From contig JAHBWC010000077.1 of the NCBI GenBank assembly GCA_019637225.1, positions 1 to 38,598 on the forward strand: 38,598 bases of DNA. The letters are read 5' to 3'. The DNA is from Labilithrix sp. Its GTDB lineage: Bacteria; Myxococcota_A; Polyangia; Polyangiales; Polyangiaceae. Below, piece after piece: positions 1 to 8,721 of this stretch. The translations under genes and the position numbers were made by a program. Under the pieces are notes generated by a model. The model made no database searches and was not told where the DNA came from. It saw only the letters and a program-made list of their open reading frames with translations. The stretch's first letter is position 1. Every line of letters starts with the position of its first letter.

Positions 1-1
1 C

Positions 2-295
2 GTTGCCGTCGAGCTTCTGCTCGGCGTGAAGGGCGCCAACATTCGCGACGCGAAGCTGCGTGACGAGGCCCTTCGCGCCGCGAAGAGCACCGTCCTGAAC
101 ATCGCCGAGGGGGCTGGGCGCGTCACGCGTGCCGACAAGAATCGCGCGTTCACGATCGCGCGCGGTGAAGGCCTCGAGGCGTTTGCGGCTCTGGAGACCG
201 CCGCGCTCCTCGGCGACGCCGAGGCTGAAGACGTCCAGCGTTGCCTGCCCGTGGCTCGGCGCCTCTACGCCCTCCTCACCGGGCTCCTCAGGTGA
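2..295 (+). CDS. Four-helix-bundle protein, S23/IVP type (5' partial)
   Basis: The frame is open from the left edge and stops at TGA 293-295, so only the C-terminal 97 residues are visible and the true start lies outside the window. A GTG at 26 is only an internal codon. The protein is all-helical, with the family signature NIAEGAGR followed by DKNRAFTIARGE and EAFAALETA, which matches the four-helix-bundle (S23 / intervening-sequence protein) family. Members form pentameric barrels; some are encoded in 23S rRNA intervening sequences and others, such as Avd, assist diversity-generating retroelements. Most chromosomal copies have no known role. No rRNA or reverse transcriptase is visible here, so function is open. 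The family call is fairly secure. Confidence 0.8.
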   Translation, partial: VAVELLLGVKGANIRDAKLRDEALRAAKSTVLNIAEGAGRVTRADKNRAFTIARGEGLEAFAALETAALLGDAEAEDVQRCLPVARRLYALLTGLLR

Positions 296-320
296 CGGGG
301 TGGGGGGCGGCGTGGAGGTT

Positions 321-384
<64 letters not shown>

Positions 385-473
385 TCAATGTGCTCCTCCG
401 TCCTCGCTCCTGGTGTTCGAGACGTCGGAGTCCGTGGGACTTCGGCCGAGTGGCATCTCGTTCGTGGCGTGGC

Positions 474-1451
474 TCACGCGGTGGGGCGGCGGCGCGCGCG
501 GCGGGCGATGACGTTTGCCGCGAAGAGGGCGCCGAGGATCGGGAGGGCCGATCCGGCGGCGGTGCCGCTCGCCGGGGCGGCGCTGCAGCCTGCGTTCTTC
601 ATCGCGTCGGGCGAGGCGGCGCGCGCGCGCTTCTTGGTCGGGCGCTCGTCGCCCTCGTCGTCACCGGGATCGCTCTCGGAGGGCTCGAGCGGGACCTCGT
701 AGGCGTCCGCGTCCTCGGTGTCGTCTGCGTTCGTCGGCGCGTTCGCCTCGTCGGGCTGGTCCGGCGGCGGGGTCGGCGCCGGATCGTCGGTCGCCGGCGG
801 GTCGTCGTTCGTCGGCGGCGGGGGCGGGGGCGGAGGTGGATCGGCCTTCTTGGGAGCCTCGTCCGCAGGGGCCACGGGCGCGCCGAGGTCGCCGGAGAGG
901 TAGTCGGCGCGGAACGCCTTCGTCCCGGAGCTCGTCAGCGCCGAGGTCTTCCGGGAACGGAACTTCATGTCCGACGCCGTGCTCGCGAGCTCGATGATGC
1001 ACGCGCTCGTGCGCGCCGCGTCCTCCCATCCGAGGAAGAGCGCCGCGTGACCCGAGCGGATGAAGGCGTCGCCGGGGACCATCTGGTCGAACGAGGAGAG
1101 CTGGGTGGCCTTGCCGTTGCCCGCCATGAACGCCGCGGTGTTGGGCGAGGTCCCGAGCTCCCAGCACATCGACACGAAGCCGGAGCAGTCGGTGCGGTAG
1201 CCCTGGTGCGAGGCCGACTGGCTGTACTGCACGTCGGCGTCGAGCCACGCGAAGCCGCGGCGGATCGCGCGCTGCCGCGCCGGGGAGGTCGACGCGAGGA
1301 TCGAGGCGCGGGACAGCGAGCAGGCCGAGTAGTCGCCGCCGTTGACGAGGTCCGACGTCGCCGACGCCCGCTCCTCGTCGGCGTCGTCGCCCACCGTGCA
1401 GGCCGCGGTGCTGAGGAGGAGGGCCGAGGCGAGGAGGACGGCGAAGCGCAT
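474..1451 (-). CDS. NlpC/P60-like lipoprotein with MYXO-CTERM-type C-terminal tail
   Basis: A protein of 325 residues starting at ATG 1451; an earlier ATG at 1469 would add six residues in front of an already complete signal peptide. Residues 1-17 are a hydrophobic signal ending STAAC, so Cys18 is a probable lipidation site. Residues 80-145 carry a NlpC/P60-like pattern: DCSGFVS (Cys89, likely nucleophile) and SGHAALFLGW (His135, likely base). Such enzymes cleave peptidoglycan peptides or act as amidases. A Pro/Asp-rich linker (about 195-275) with a nine-proline run follows. The tail has Cys289, a short hydrophobic helix (about 297-315) and an Arg cluster, the layout of the MYXO-CTERM sorting signal. 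The enzymatic call is moderate, since only the Cys and His motifs are clear. Confidence 0.75.
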   Translation of the reverse strand: MRFAVLLASALLLSTAACTVGDDADEERASATSDLVNGGDYSACSLSRASILASTSPARQRAIRRGFAWLDADVQYSQSASHQGYRTDCSGFVSMCWELGTSPNTAAFMAGNGKATQLSSFDQMVPGDAFIRSGHAALFLGWEDAARTSACIIELASTASDMKFRSRKTSALTSSGTKAFRADYLSGDLGAPVAPADEAPKKADPPPPPPPPPTNDDPPATDDPAPTPPPDQPDEANAPTNADDTEDADAYEVPLEPSESDPGDDEGDERPTKKRARAASPDAMKNAGCSAAPASGTAAGSALPILGALFAANVIARRARRRPTA

Positions 1452-1606
1452 GTAGGCCCACGAGCACAAGGTGTTCCGCGGCCCACCAGCCTCACACCTC
1501 TAGGGGTAACGGAGGGAGATCGAGCAAATACGAGGACTTGGCTCTACGAAGGGATCGATCACCTGGATCGGCGCCGATCGCGGAGGAGGCGAGCTCGGGT
1601 CGGCCC

Positions 1607-1650
1607 TCCGCGCGGCGGGCTCGCGGCCGGCGCCTCCGCCGCCGCGCGGA
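1607..1650 (-). terminator. 12-bp inverted repeat just after the D15 barrel gene
   Basis: TCCGCGCGGCGG (1607-1618) and its exact complement (1639-1650) flank a 20-nt loop and abut the stop codon of the minus-strand barrel gene. The perfect 12-bp stem suits a transcription end for that cluster. There is no T tract after it on the minus strand, so it may be a Rho-assisted or processing structure rather than a classical intrinsic terminator. Confidence 0.45.
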
Positions 1651-2997
1651 TCAGAACATCTGACCGTCGGCGGCGTAGATGCCGATCGGGAAGTTCGGGT
1701 TCGCGGCGACGGCGTCGGGCGAGTAGGCGAACTCGACGCGGAACACCGCGGCGGTGCCCCAGACGACGAAGAAGCCCGCACCGACGCCGTACTTGAGGCC
1801 GAGGCCCTTGCCGTCGCGTTCGTCGGGGCGGTACTTCGCGAAGACGCGCCCGGTGTCGAAGAAGATGTTGTTGCCGACGCGGAAGTCGTCGCCGAAGAGG
1901 CGGAAGCGGAGGTGCGTCACGCGCAGCTCGACGTTGGCGACCATCTTCACGAGGCCCGAGTAGCGGCCGTTGGGCACGCCGCGGACGCCCTGGGCGCCGC
2001 CCGGCAGATCGATCGGGATGAACGCGCCGCCCTGCGACAGATCGTAGAACGGGACGTTGCCGGCCATCGCGTCCACGAAGCCGCGCGCGGCGAACACCAG
2101 GGGGCCGGCGATCGGGACGTAGCGCCGGACGATGATGTTCGCGCCGCCGGAGTAGACCCCGGCGCGCGTCGGCGTCGCGCCGCTGACGCGGAGCGCGTAC
2201 TGATCGAAGCTCCCGCGGTGGGGCGTGATCTCGTTGTCGCGCGTGTCGTAGATGAGGCCGCCGGAGACCGCGGCATGGTTCAGCGACTCGAGGCCGTAGA
2301 TGTACGGGTTGCCCTTCACGTCGACGATGCGCGAGTCGAGGTCGAGCTTGCTCCCGGCGTAGGACGACGGGCTCACGTTCCGGAGCGCGAGGCCGTACAT
2401 GATGCTGTGCGCACCGCCCAGCGGCTGGCGGAGGTTCACGCGCGCGCGGATCTCGCGGTGCACGTACTGGTAGCGGCTGCCGACGCTGCCGTCCGGGTTG
2501 GTGACCGCTCGCGAGTCGTTGCCGATCCCGAAGTAGCCGGCGTTGACCGTGCGCTCGAAGAACACGCCCGGCATGATCCGAAGCTTCCCGAACACGGCGC
2601 GCGGGATGTCGAGGCGCATGTCGTGGCTCTGCTGGACGACCTCCGTGCCGCGCGGCCCGTCCTTGACGCTCGCCGAGACGAGCCCGTCGATCTTCCAGCG
2701 ATAAGGCAGGTAGCGCGGCGACACGCGCGTGAACGTCGCCGCGACGCCGATCTGGAAGCCGATGTCGGTGTTGCCGCCGAGGATGGGCGCGCCCGCGAAC
2801 TCGTTGCGCTCGGTCTCCGGCGTGCCGCCGACGGGCTTCGTCGGCGGCTCGACCTCGGTCGCCGCGGCGCGGGGCGGCGGCAGCGCGGGCTGCTCGTCGT
2901 CCGCAGCGCGCGCGTCGCGCGAGGCGAGGGTGCTCGCCAGCGTCGCGACGCCGAGCAAGACCCGGAGCCCGCGCGTCTCGAGGCGCTCCCGGAGCAT
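1651..2997 (-). CDS. D15/Omp85-superfamily outer-membrane beta-barrel protein without POTRA domains
   Basis: A protein of 448 residues with an N-terminal signal (about 1-31, ending DARAA) and a short Pro-rich stretch; the rest is alternating beta sequence ending in Phe, as expected for a barrel inserted by BAM. Family marks are DTRDNEITPHRG (251-262), typical of bacterial surface antigen (D15) barrels, and VRGVPNGRY (338-346), the loop-6 VRG(F/Y) motif of Omp85 proteins. About 40 residues lie between signal and barrel, too few for a POTRA domain. It is the last gene of a minus-strand run with a lipase-like lipoprotein (10 bp upstream) and a FadL-type barrel. It may help export or display the lipase, as the D15-type barrel of PlpD does for its own passenger, but that is inference. 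Confidence 0.85.
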   Translation of the reverse strand: MLRERLETRGLRVLLGVATLASTLASRDARAADDEQPALPPPRAAATEVEPPTKPVGGTPETERNEFAGAPILGGNTDIGFQIGVAATFTRVSPRYLPYRWKIDGLVSASVKDGPRGTEVVQQSHDMRLDIPRAVFGKLRIMPGVFFERTVNAGYFGIGNDSRAVTNPDGSVGSRYQYVHREIRARVNLRQPLGGAHSIMYGLALRNVSPSSYAGSKLDLDSRIVDVKGNPYIYGLESLNHAAVSGGLIYDTRDNEITPHRGSFDQYALRVSGATPTRAGVYSGGANIIVRRYVPIAGPLVFAARGFVDAMAGNVPFYDLSQGGAFIPIDLPGGAQGVRGVPNGRYSGLVKMVANVELRVTHLRFRLFGDDFRVGNNIFFDTGRVFAKYRPDERDGKGLGLKYGVGAGFFVVWGTAAVFRVEFAYSPDAVAANPNFPIGIYAADGQMF

Positions 2998-3007
2998 ACG
3001 CGCGGTG

Positions 3008-4522
3008 TCAGTCGTTCGGCGGCGGCGTCGCGCACGTGGCGGTGATCGCCGACTCGTTCGCGGCGCACGCGGCGGGAGCGGTCGCCCCGAGCGTGAGGCT
3101 CGCGATCCAGTCGGCGACGTGCTCGCCGCGGACGTCGATGATCGACGCGTGGTCTGCCGTCCCCTCGTAGCAGACCGTGAGGTTCGTGCCGTCGCTCTTC
3201 AGCCGATCGAGCGCGCACGCCATCCGGTCCGGCGTGATGGTCGTGTCTGCGCCGCCGTACATCATGAGGATCGGCGTGGTGGCGGCGGCGCCGGTGAGGT
3301 TCGGGCGGTCGGCCTTGTAGCGGCCGATCCACTTGTCGCACGTCGCGTCGCCGTTGCACTGGCTGAGGCCCGCCGCGGGGTTGCCGATCGCCGCCGGGAA
3401 GCCGTCGACGAAGAGCTCGTAGGCGAACTTGGCGTTGTCGGACAGGAGCTTGTATTCGCCCCAGCACGCGCCGTCGACGAACTCCTTCACGGCGGCCTGC
3501 TTGTCGGCCTTGAACAGCTTGATGCCCTCGCCGGGTCCGTCGAGGAGCTCGGCCTGCGTGTAGTGGTACCAGACGGCGATCGCGCTCGGGCTCGCGAGCT
3601 TCGCGATCGTGTAGTCGCGATCGTTCGCGATGCCGGCCTCGAGGATCGAACCCCAGGTGCGCTGGCTGAGCCAGAGCGGCGCGTACACCGCCACGCCGGC
3701 GATCGTCCCCGCCGCGCCGTAGGAGTCGGCGAGCGCGAGCGCGGAGAGGGCGCTGTGGCCGCCCTGCGAGTGGCCGACGAGGATCGTCTTGTCGTCGAGC
3801 TGCGGGAAGAGCTGCTTGAGCGCGCGGCTGCCGTCGAGCGTGGAGCGGCCGACGTCGGCGGCCTGCGCGTAGGCGCTCGGCGGGTTGTTCGCCGCGCCGA
3901 AGTTGGCGTACCCGGCGAGGTCCGGGACGATGACGGCGTAGCCGTTGCCGACGAGCGTGTAGGCGAGGCGATGCGCGTCGTCGTTGATCCCGCCGAGCGC
4001 AGGATCGAACTTCGAGACGGCGCACCGGGCGGCCTGCCCGCGGCTGCCGCGCGCCGCGACGACGATCGGGAGCTTGTCCGCGCGCTGCGTCGTCGGGACG
4101 TAGACGATCGCGCTCGAGTAGCCGGGCGTCGAGGCGGCGTCGCCGCGCGTCGTCCGGTAGAGGACCTTGTACGTGCGCGCGCCGCTCGCGACCGGCTTGC
4201 CGGTGTAGCCGAGCCGCGTCAGCTCCGCCTGGAGCGCGTCCTTCGCGAGGTCGGCGTCCTTGCTGCACTTCAGGATCTTCCCGCGGCTCGCGTCGTCGGT
4301 CGGCACGGCGCCCGGATCGCCGTAGACGGCGTCGACCGCATCGCCGCAAGGCACGGCCGGATCGGCGAGAGGCGCGACGGCGCCGCCCCCGTCCGGATCA
4401 TCACCGCCGTCGGCGGGCGAGCCGTTGAGCGGGGCAGGCGTCTCCTCGGAGCAGCCGGACGCGTGGACGACGAGCGTGGCGATGGCGAGGAGGCTCCCCG
4501 CGAAGCAAAGGGCGCGTTTCAT
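3008..4522 (-). CDS. Lipase-like alpha/beta-hydrolase lipoprotein
   Basis: A protein of 504 residues starting at ATG 4522, with AGAGG about 8 nt upstream. The signal peptide ends ASGC (Cys24), a usable lipobox, followed by an Asp/Gly-rich linker. The hydrolase domain spans about 115-475: GHSQGGHS gives the nucleophile elbow (Ser252), GGADTTITPD gives a candidate acid (Asp426), and TADHASI gives the His (His458). Long insertions between the nucleophile and the acid resemble secretory lipases (LIP family, PF03583), which cleave triacylglycerols or esters. Several Cys residues suggest disulfides in the periplasm or at the surface. It lies between a FadL-type barrel and a D15 barrel in the same direction, so lipid scavenging is a reasonable role. 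The exact substrate cannot be read. Confidence 0.83.
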   Translation of the reverse strand: MKRALCFAGSLLAIATLVVHASGCSEETPAPLNGSPADGGDDPDGGGAVAPLADPAVPCGDAVDAVYGDPGAVPTDDASRGKILKCSKDADLAKDALQAELTRLGYTGKPVASGARTYKVLYRTTRGDAASTPGYSSAIVYVPTTQRADKLPIVVAARGSRGQAARCAVSKFDPALGGINDDAHRLAYTLVGNGYAVIVPDLAGYANFGAANNPPSAYAQAADVGRSTLDGSRALKQLFPQLDDKTILVGHSQGGHSALSALALADSYGAAGTIAGVAVYAPLWLSQRTWGSILEAGIANDRDYTIAKLASPSAIAVWYHYTQAELLDGPGEGIKLFKADKQAAVKEFVDGACWGEYKLLSDNAKFAYELFVDGFPAAIGNPAAGLSQCNGDATCDKWIGRYKADRPNLTGAAATTPILMMYGGADTTITPDRMACALDRLKSDGTNLTVCYEGTADHASIIDVRGEHVADWIASLTLGATAPAACAANESAITATCATPPPND

Positions 4523-4570
4523 TCGAGTACCTCTCGATCGAGACTGGTCGAGGCGCGTGCTGCGCCCCGC

Positions 4571-6010
4571 TCAGAAAGTGTACGCCACGTTCAGGTTCAG
4601 GAAGCCGATCTGCGAGGTGTACTTGCCGTCCGAGCTCGGGGACTGCGACGGCTTCTGCAGCGTGTCGAACTGGTTCGCCCCCCGCGTGTTGACGGGGAGA
4701 AAGTAGATGTGGGTGTAGTTCGCGCCGAGGGCGAGCTTCTTCGTGACGTTGTAGCGCCCGCCGACGTTGCCGTAGAGGCGGAAGCTGTCGATCGTCGACG
4801 CGTCGATCGTCGACTTCGGCACTGCCGAGGTCGTGAACGACAAGCTGCCGCCGAGCTCGAGCGCCTCGGTGACCGCGTAGCCGACGCCCGCGCGGTAGCC
4901 GAACGCGTTGTTCCAGTTGCGCGGGATGTTGAGGACGATGTCCTGGTTCGCCGAGCCGCCGGTGGGGCTGCCGTCCGGGTTGACGTTGCACTCCTTGTTG
5001 CGGAGCACGACGCACTGGCGCTCGAACGTGCTCCAGCGGACGAACTCGCCGTCCATGCGGACCTCGAGCCTCTGGAGCGGGGTGAACGCGACGCCGAGGC
5101 GGATGATGTCCGGATACGACTGGACGAAGTCGATGTCCTGCTTCACGTCGCCCGCGGGCGTGCGGCCCTCGAGCTTTCCGCTCATGCGCGTCTCGCCGAA
5201 GCCAGGCTGGCTCAGGTACGACGCGCCGATGCGAAGGTCGCCGCTCCGCGACTGCCAGTAGGCTCCGGCGGTCGCCTGGAGGTTCACGCCGGTCGCGTCG
5301 AGGTACGAACGGCCCTCCTTGAGCGAGCCGTTCGGGAACTCGATCTCGTCGCTGTCGTCCGCGGTTCGCGCTCGGACCGTGGCCACGTGGTGGATGACCG
5401 GGCTCACGCTCGCGCCGAGCGAGAAGCCGGAGTCGCCGAACACGTAGGCGAGCCCGAACGTGTTGTAGATGGCGAGGATCTGACCGCTGATGTTGTGCCA
5501 GCGCTGGGGACCGTCGGCCGAGCCGGGCGCCTCGGGGATGCCGCGATCGCGATCCCAGGTCGCGAGGCCGCCGAACGGCACGTACACGGCGTAGCCGGCG
5601 CGAAGGTTCTTCGTGCCGAAGTCCGTGTGCACGCCGGCGAAGGGCAGGGCGAGCAGGTTCAGCAGGTTCGCGTTGCCGGTGTTCGCGCTCACGTACTTCT
5701 GGTCGGCGAGGAGCCGATCGCGGTTGTTCGGCGTCGGCGACAGCGCGTCGGCGCCGCGCTTGTAGTGCGCGTAACGGAGCGCGAGCGACAGATCGCCGGT
5801 GATCGTGGTCCCGGTGGTTCCGCCGAGCGCTGCAGGGTTGAAGTAGAGCGCGTAGCCGTTCGCCATCATCGGCCCACCCTGGTCGCCGCCGAAGCGAGCC
5901 GTGAGGTAGCCGCTCGCCGCGGCGTCACGGCATGGGGCCGTGGCGGCGGTGAACGCGGTGGCACCGAGGAGCAGGGGAGCGAGGCGGCGAGCGAGGGTGT
6001 TCGGGCGCAT
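4571..6010 (-). CDS. FadL/OMPP1/TodX-family outer-membrane transport protein
   Basis: A protein of 479 residues from ATG 6010; an upstream in-frame ATG at 6058 would put a charged stretch before the signal peptide and is less likely. After a signal ending AAASG come YFNPAALGG, the NPA motif near the N-terminus of FadL proteins, a hatch-like start and a long barrel ending AYTF with terminal Phe. FadL proteins bring hydrophobic compounds, classically long-chain fatty acids, across the outer membrane. It is the first gene of a minus-strand run, 48 bp before the lipase gene, so released fatty acids would have an uptake route next door. The gap to the lipase gene holds the 10-bp palindrome CTCGATCGAG. 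The substrate is inferred from family and context. Confidence 0.85.
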   Translation of the reverse strand: MRPNTLARRLAPLLLGATAFTAATAPCRDAAASGYLTARFGGDQGGPMMANGYALYFNPAALGGTTGTTITGDLSLALRYAHYKRGADALSPTPNNRDRLLADQKYVSANTGNANLLNLLALPFAGVHTDFGTKNLRAGYAVYVPFGGLATWDRDRGIPEAPGSADGPQRWHNISGQILAIYNTFGLAYVFGDSGFSLGASVSPVIHHVATVRARTADDSDEIEFPNGSLKEGRSYLDATGVNLQATAGAYWQSRSGDLRIGASYLSQPGFGETRMSGKLEGRTPAGDVKQDIDFVQSYPDIIRLGVAFTPLQRLEVRMDGEFVRWSTFERQCVVLRNKECNVNPDGSPTGGSANQDIVLNIPRNWNNAFGYRAGVGYAVTEALELGGSLSFTTSAVPKSTIDASTIDSFRLYGNVGGRYNVTKKLALGANYTHIYFLPVNTRGANQFDTLQKPSQSPSSDGKYTSQIGFLNLNVAYTF

Positions 6011-6263
6011 GGACAAGGCGCTGTAGACTACATCGTCGGGGTTTCGATGCGGACGCAAAACGCGCGGCTCGCGAATCGCGCCGCGCTCGATCGTGCGCGC
6101 TCCGATCGACGTCGTCGCATCGCGTCATTGCGTGGCGGGCGTGGTCGGTTGGATGACGCGCGGCGCCATCCGATCGGCGGTGGTGGGCGCACGCGGACGA
6201 GCGACGAACTGCGATGACGCAAGCCACCTTGCGCCAGGCGCGCCGTTTCTCTATGCGTATGCG

Positions 6264-7007
6264 ATGCGTTCTGTCGGTCGTTCGCCTTCCTCTTCCTTCG
6301 GTCGTGCGCTCGGAGTCGCCCTCACGATCGGCTCGCTCGGCGTCGTCGCCAGCGCAACGAACGCGGCGTGCATCCCGGACCCCGAGGGGGACTACAAGGA
6401 CTTCCGGGAGCGGACCGCGAACCTCGGAGGCAACGAGCCCGAGCCGACCGTCGACGCGTCGTTCGACTCGAAGCCGCCGGAGACGGCGGTCGAGGCGCTC
6501 TACGTCGGGATCTGCGTCACCTCGCTCGCCGCGCGCGACCCGGCGCAGGCGCTTCGGTTCTACGCCGAGACGAAGTACACGCCGGACGAGGGCAGTCCGT
6601 CGACCGGCAAGCTCTCGATGTCCCTCACGCCCATGGTCGGCTGGGACGTCGCCGGCAACCGCTACATCGAGCCCGCGAGCGTGTCGAAGTCGGAGACCCG
6701 CGGCGACACGAAGGTCGTCGAGGCGATCCCCGTCACCGGGGGAGGCCGCTTCACCGCCGAGCTCGGCACCGTCACCCTCGCCAAGGAAGCCAACAGCATC
6801 AGCGGCCGCGACGCCGTCATCAACCCGACGACGCTCGACGGCCTCTTCGGCGCCGGCGATCGCTTCTGCTCGACGCTCGGCGGGCTGCTCACGGTGCCGT
6901 ACAGCTTCACCTTCGATCCGAAGCAGAACACGTGCATCTTCGTGAAGGCGAAGGAAGGCGATCCGCTCCCGAAGCTCGAGAGCGCCGAGTTCGTCTGCGC
7001 GTTCTGA
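6264..7007 (+). CDS. Unknown secreted protein, possible lipoprotein
   Basis: A protein of 247 residues. I chose ATG 6264 because it places a signal peptide directly at the N-terminus (SSSFGRALGVALTIGSLGVVASATNAAC); the frame is open further upstream but that sequence is not signal-like. NAAC could be a weak lipobox or a signal peptidase I site. The mature part is soluble and beta-rich, with VEALYVGICVTSLAARDPAQALRFYAETKYTP near its start and paired Cys residues toward the C-terminus (RFCSTLGG, NTCIFV, FVCAF), suggesting disulfides outside the cytoplasm. I do not recognise a family. It is divergent from the FadL-type gene across about 250 bp, which must hold both promoters, and convergent with the next lipoprotein gene. 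Confidence 0.72.
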   Translation: MRSVGRSPSSSFGRALGVALTIGSLGVVASATNAACIPDPEGDYKDFRERTANLGGNEPEPTVDASFDSKPPETAVEALYVGICVTSLAARDPAQALRFYAETKYTPDEGSPSTGKLSMSLTPMVGWDVAGNRYIEPASVSKSETRGDTKVVEAIPVTGGGRFTAELGTVTLAKEANSISGRDAVINPTTLDGLFGAGDRFCSTLGGLLTVPYSFTFDPKQNTCIFVKAKEGDPLPKLESAEFVCAF

Positions 7008-7141
7008 GAGGCGATGCCGCGCGCGTCCTGAGGGGCGCGCGTTCGCCTTCGTGAAGCTCGCCTGAGCGCGCCGCGCGGGCTCGAGGTGGCGCGCCTGTGG
7101 GCCGAGCGGGTGTGCGCTCGGCGTGCGCGGCGGCGAGAGCC

Positions 7142-7247
7142 GACGCGCTGTGCGCGCCGGGTGGAGGTCACGATCGCGCGCCGCGTGGGTCGGCGGGGGA
7201 ATCGACGCGGTGCGCGCGCCGCCTCGGTTCTACGATCGCGCGCGCCG
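7142..7247. repeat. Imperfect 62-bp-period direct repeat in a non-coding gap
   Basis: Two related segments, 7142-7185 and 7204-7247, both run GACGCG-x-TG-x-GCGCGCCG, then a variable stretch, then ACGATCGCGCGC. They lie in the 314-bp gap between two convergent genes (7008-7321). A fragment of a third copy may begin at 7248. The rest of the gap holds only the terminator at 7265-7298. Sequence bias toward CG makes part of the similarity expected, so this is a weak call. Confidence 0.4.
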
Positions 7248-7256
7248 ACGCGGTTC

Positions 7257-7298
7257 GACAAAACGCGAACGGCGCCGCGAGATCGCGACGCCGTTCGC
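7257..7298 (-). terminator. Intrinsic terminator of the 7322-8623 lipoprotein gene
   Basis: GCGAACGGCG (7265-7274) pairs exactly with CGCCGTTCGC (7289-7298). Inside, CGCG/CGCG closes an AGAT tetraloop after one mismatch. Read on the minus strand, the hairpin starts 23 nt after the lipoprotein stop codon and is followed at once by GTTTTGT, giving the U-rich tail of a Rho-independent terminator. Confidence 0.75.
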
Positions 7299-7321
7299 CG
7301 TCGTGGTGACGACGCGGAGGC

Positions 7322-8623
7322 TTACTGCTTGTTCGGGAAGCCGAGGTAGTGGATCGCGCGCGTGCCCTGCGTCGCCGGGTTCAGCGACGGATCGCCGACG
7401 AGCACGAACGTGTACGACTGGCCGTTCACGTAGAGCTGCTGCGCCGCCGGGTCGAGGTTACCCGTCGTGATGGCCTGGACGGTCGCCGGAGGGGTGCCGC
7501 CCTGGTTGTTCAGCTTGAGCGGGCCCGCGAGGGCCTCGCTCGCCGCCGTCGTCGGAGCGAGCGCGAAGTAGCCGGAGGCCGTGACGAGGCCCTTGATCTT
7601 CGCGACCGGCGACGTCGCCGTCGCGTTCCGGTTGTAGTTGAGCTCGTCGAAGTTCGCGGTGACCGCGAACTTGCCGTCCGACGCGTCGGCGCCGTCGCCG
7701 CCGTCGAGGAACGCCGCGTTCGCGAGCGTCGGCTTGAACGGGCCGACGAGCGGGTTCGCCTTCGCCACCGCGTGCTGCGGCGAGAGGTTGAGCGCCGCCG
7801 CGCCGATCTCGTCCGCGGCCACGCCGGTCGCCGCGTCGACCTCGATGACGAGGATCTTGAGGTTGCCGACGCCCGGAGTGTCCGAGGGGACGAAGGGCTG
7901 GCCGTTGTCGCCGTTGCCACAGAAGCCCGGGGTGACGCCCTCGGCGTCGCTCGTGCAGCCCGTGACCGCGAGGATGTACGTCTTGTCCTTCTTCAGCGTG
8001 CCGGCGGGGATGTCCGCGAGCTGCCAGAAGTCGACGTTCGGCTCGAGGTTGTTCGCCGGATCGTCGCCGATGCCGCCGTCCGTGAGGAGCTTGCCGCAGC
8101 GCGGGACGCTCGGATCCTGGCCGACGATGCCCTTCTCGTTGAGCGCCTTCGCGTTCATGAGGTAGGGGCGGACCGTGAGGGTCTCCAGGTCGGCGCCGGA
8201 GGTCGAGAACGGACCACCCGTGCCGATGAACAAGCCCGGGTAGGGCGACGCGCCGCCGCCGTCGGACGGCAGGGCGGGGAACGGCGTCGGCGAGAACGCC
8301 GTCTCGGAGGCCGTCTTCGTCGAGAAGCAGACGCGAACACCGCCACCGTAGGCGCCGGTCTGATCGGTGTTCGGGCCGAGGCTCGTCGCGGCGTGGACGA
8401 GGATAATCTTCGCCGGCGTGCCGGCGTCCACCGTCTGCGGCGCGTCGGTCCCGGTGTCCACCGGGCTGCCGTCCGTGCCGGGCGTGCTGTCCACACCGCT
8501 GTCGGTCTTCGGACCGGGCGTGACGTCATCGTCGTCGCCGCACGCGGCGAGGAACGTTCCGAGCCCCGCCCCCACAAGTGTCAACGACGCAAGTCCGTAA
8601 CGAAGCCATCCCTTGTTTCGCAT
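7322..8623 (-). CDS. Unknown Asp/Gly-rich lipoprotein
   Basis: A protein of 433 residues. ATG 8623 is supported by AAGGAG 7 nt upstream and by the signal peptide that follows, ending TFLAAC, a strong lipobox. The mature N-terminus (GDDDDVTPGPKTDSGVD and onward) is a disordered acidic and Thr/Pro/Gly tether common on myxobacterial surface lipoproteins. The remaining 370 residues look like beta-rich extracellular modules with a few Cys pairs (PRCGKLLTDGG, VTGCTSD, GFCGNGDNG). AKIILVHAATSLGP near the start of the folded part resembles openings of cell-surface domains in this phylum, but I cannot name the family. A promoter candidate lies at 8722-8750 and a clear terminator follows the stop. Confidence 0.8.
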   Translation of the reverse strand: MRNKGWLRYGLASLTLVGAGLGTFLAACGDDDDVTPGPKTDSGVDSTPGTDGSPVDTGTDAPQTVDAGTPAKIILVHAATSLGPNTDQTGAYGGGVRVCFSTKTASETAFSPTPFPALPSDGGGASPYPGLFIGTGGPFSTSGADLETLTVRPYLMNAKALNEKGIVGQDPSVPRCGKLLTDGGIGDDPANNLEPNVDFWQLADIPAGTLKKDKTYILAVTGCTSDAEGVTPGFCGNGDNGQPFVPSDTPGVGNLKILVIEVDAATGVAADEIGAAALNLSPQHAVAKANPLVGPFKPTLANAAFLDGGDGADASDGKFAVTANFDELNYNRNATATSPVAKIKGLVTASGYFALAPTTAASEALAGPLKLNNQGGTPPATVQAITTGNLDPAAQQLYVNGQSYTFVLVGDPSLNPATQGTRAIHYLGFPNKQ

Positions 8624-8721
8624 CGACCCTCTCCTTTGGCGAAGTCTCGGGCGTACCCGACGGACCCCGAAAGACATACTGCTCCTCGGGCGAGACGTGC
8701 CCAGGCGCAAGACGAGTTGGA

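Noticed and set aside
2..295. Avd-type accessory protein of a diversity-generating retroelement
   Set aside because: The fold family fits, but no reverse transcriptase, template repeat or variable repeat is visible downstream.
7008..7350. Short Arg-rich open frames on both strands
   Set aside because: No ribosome binding sites or domain features, and they overlap a terminator and repeats.
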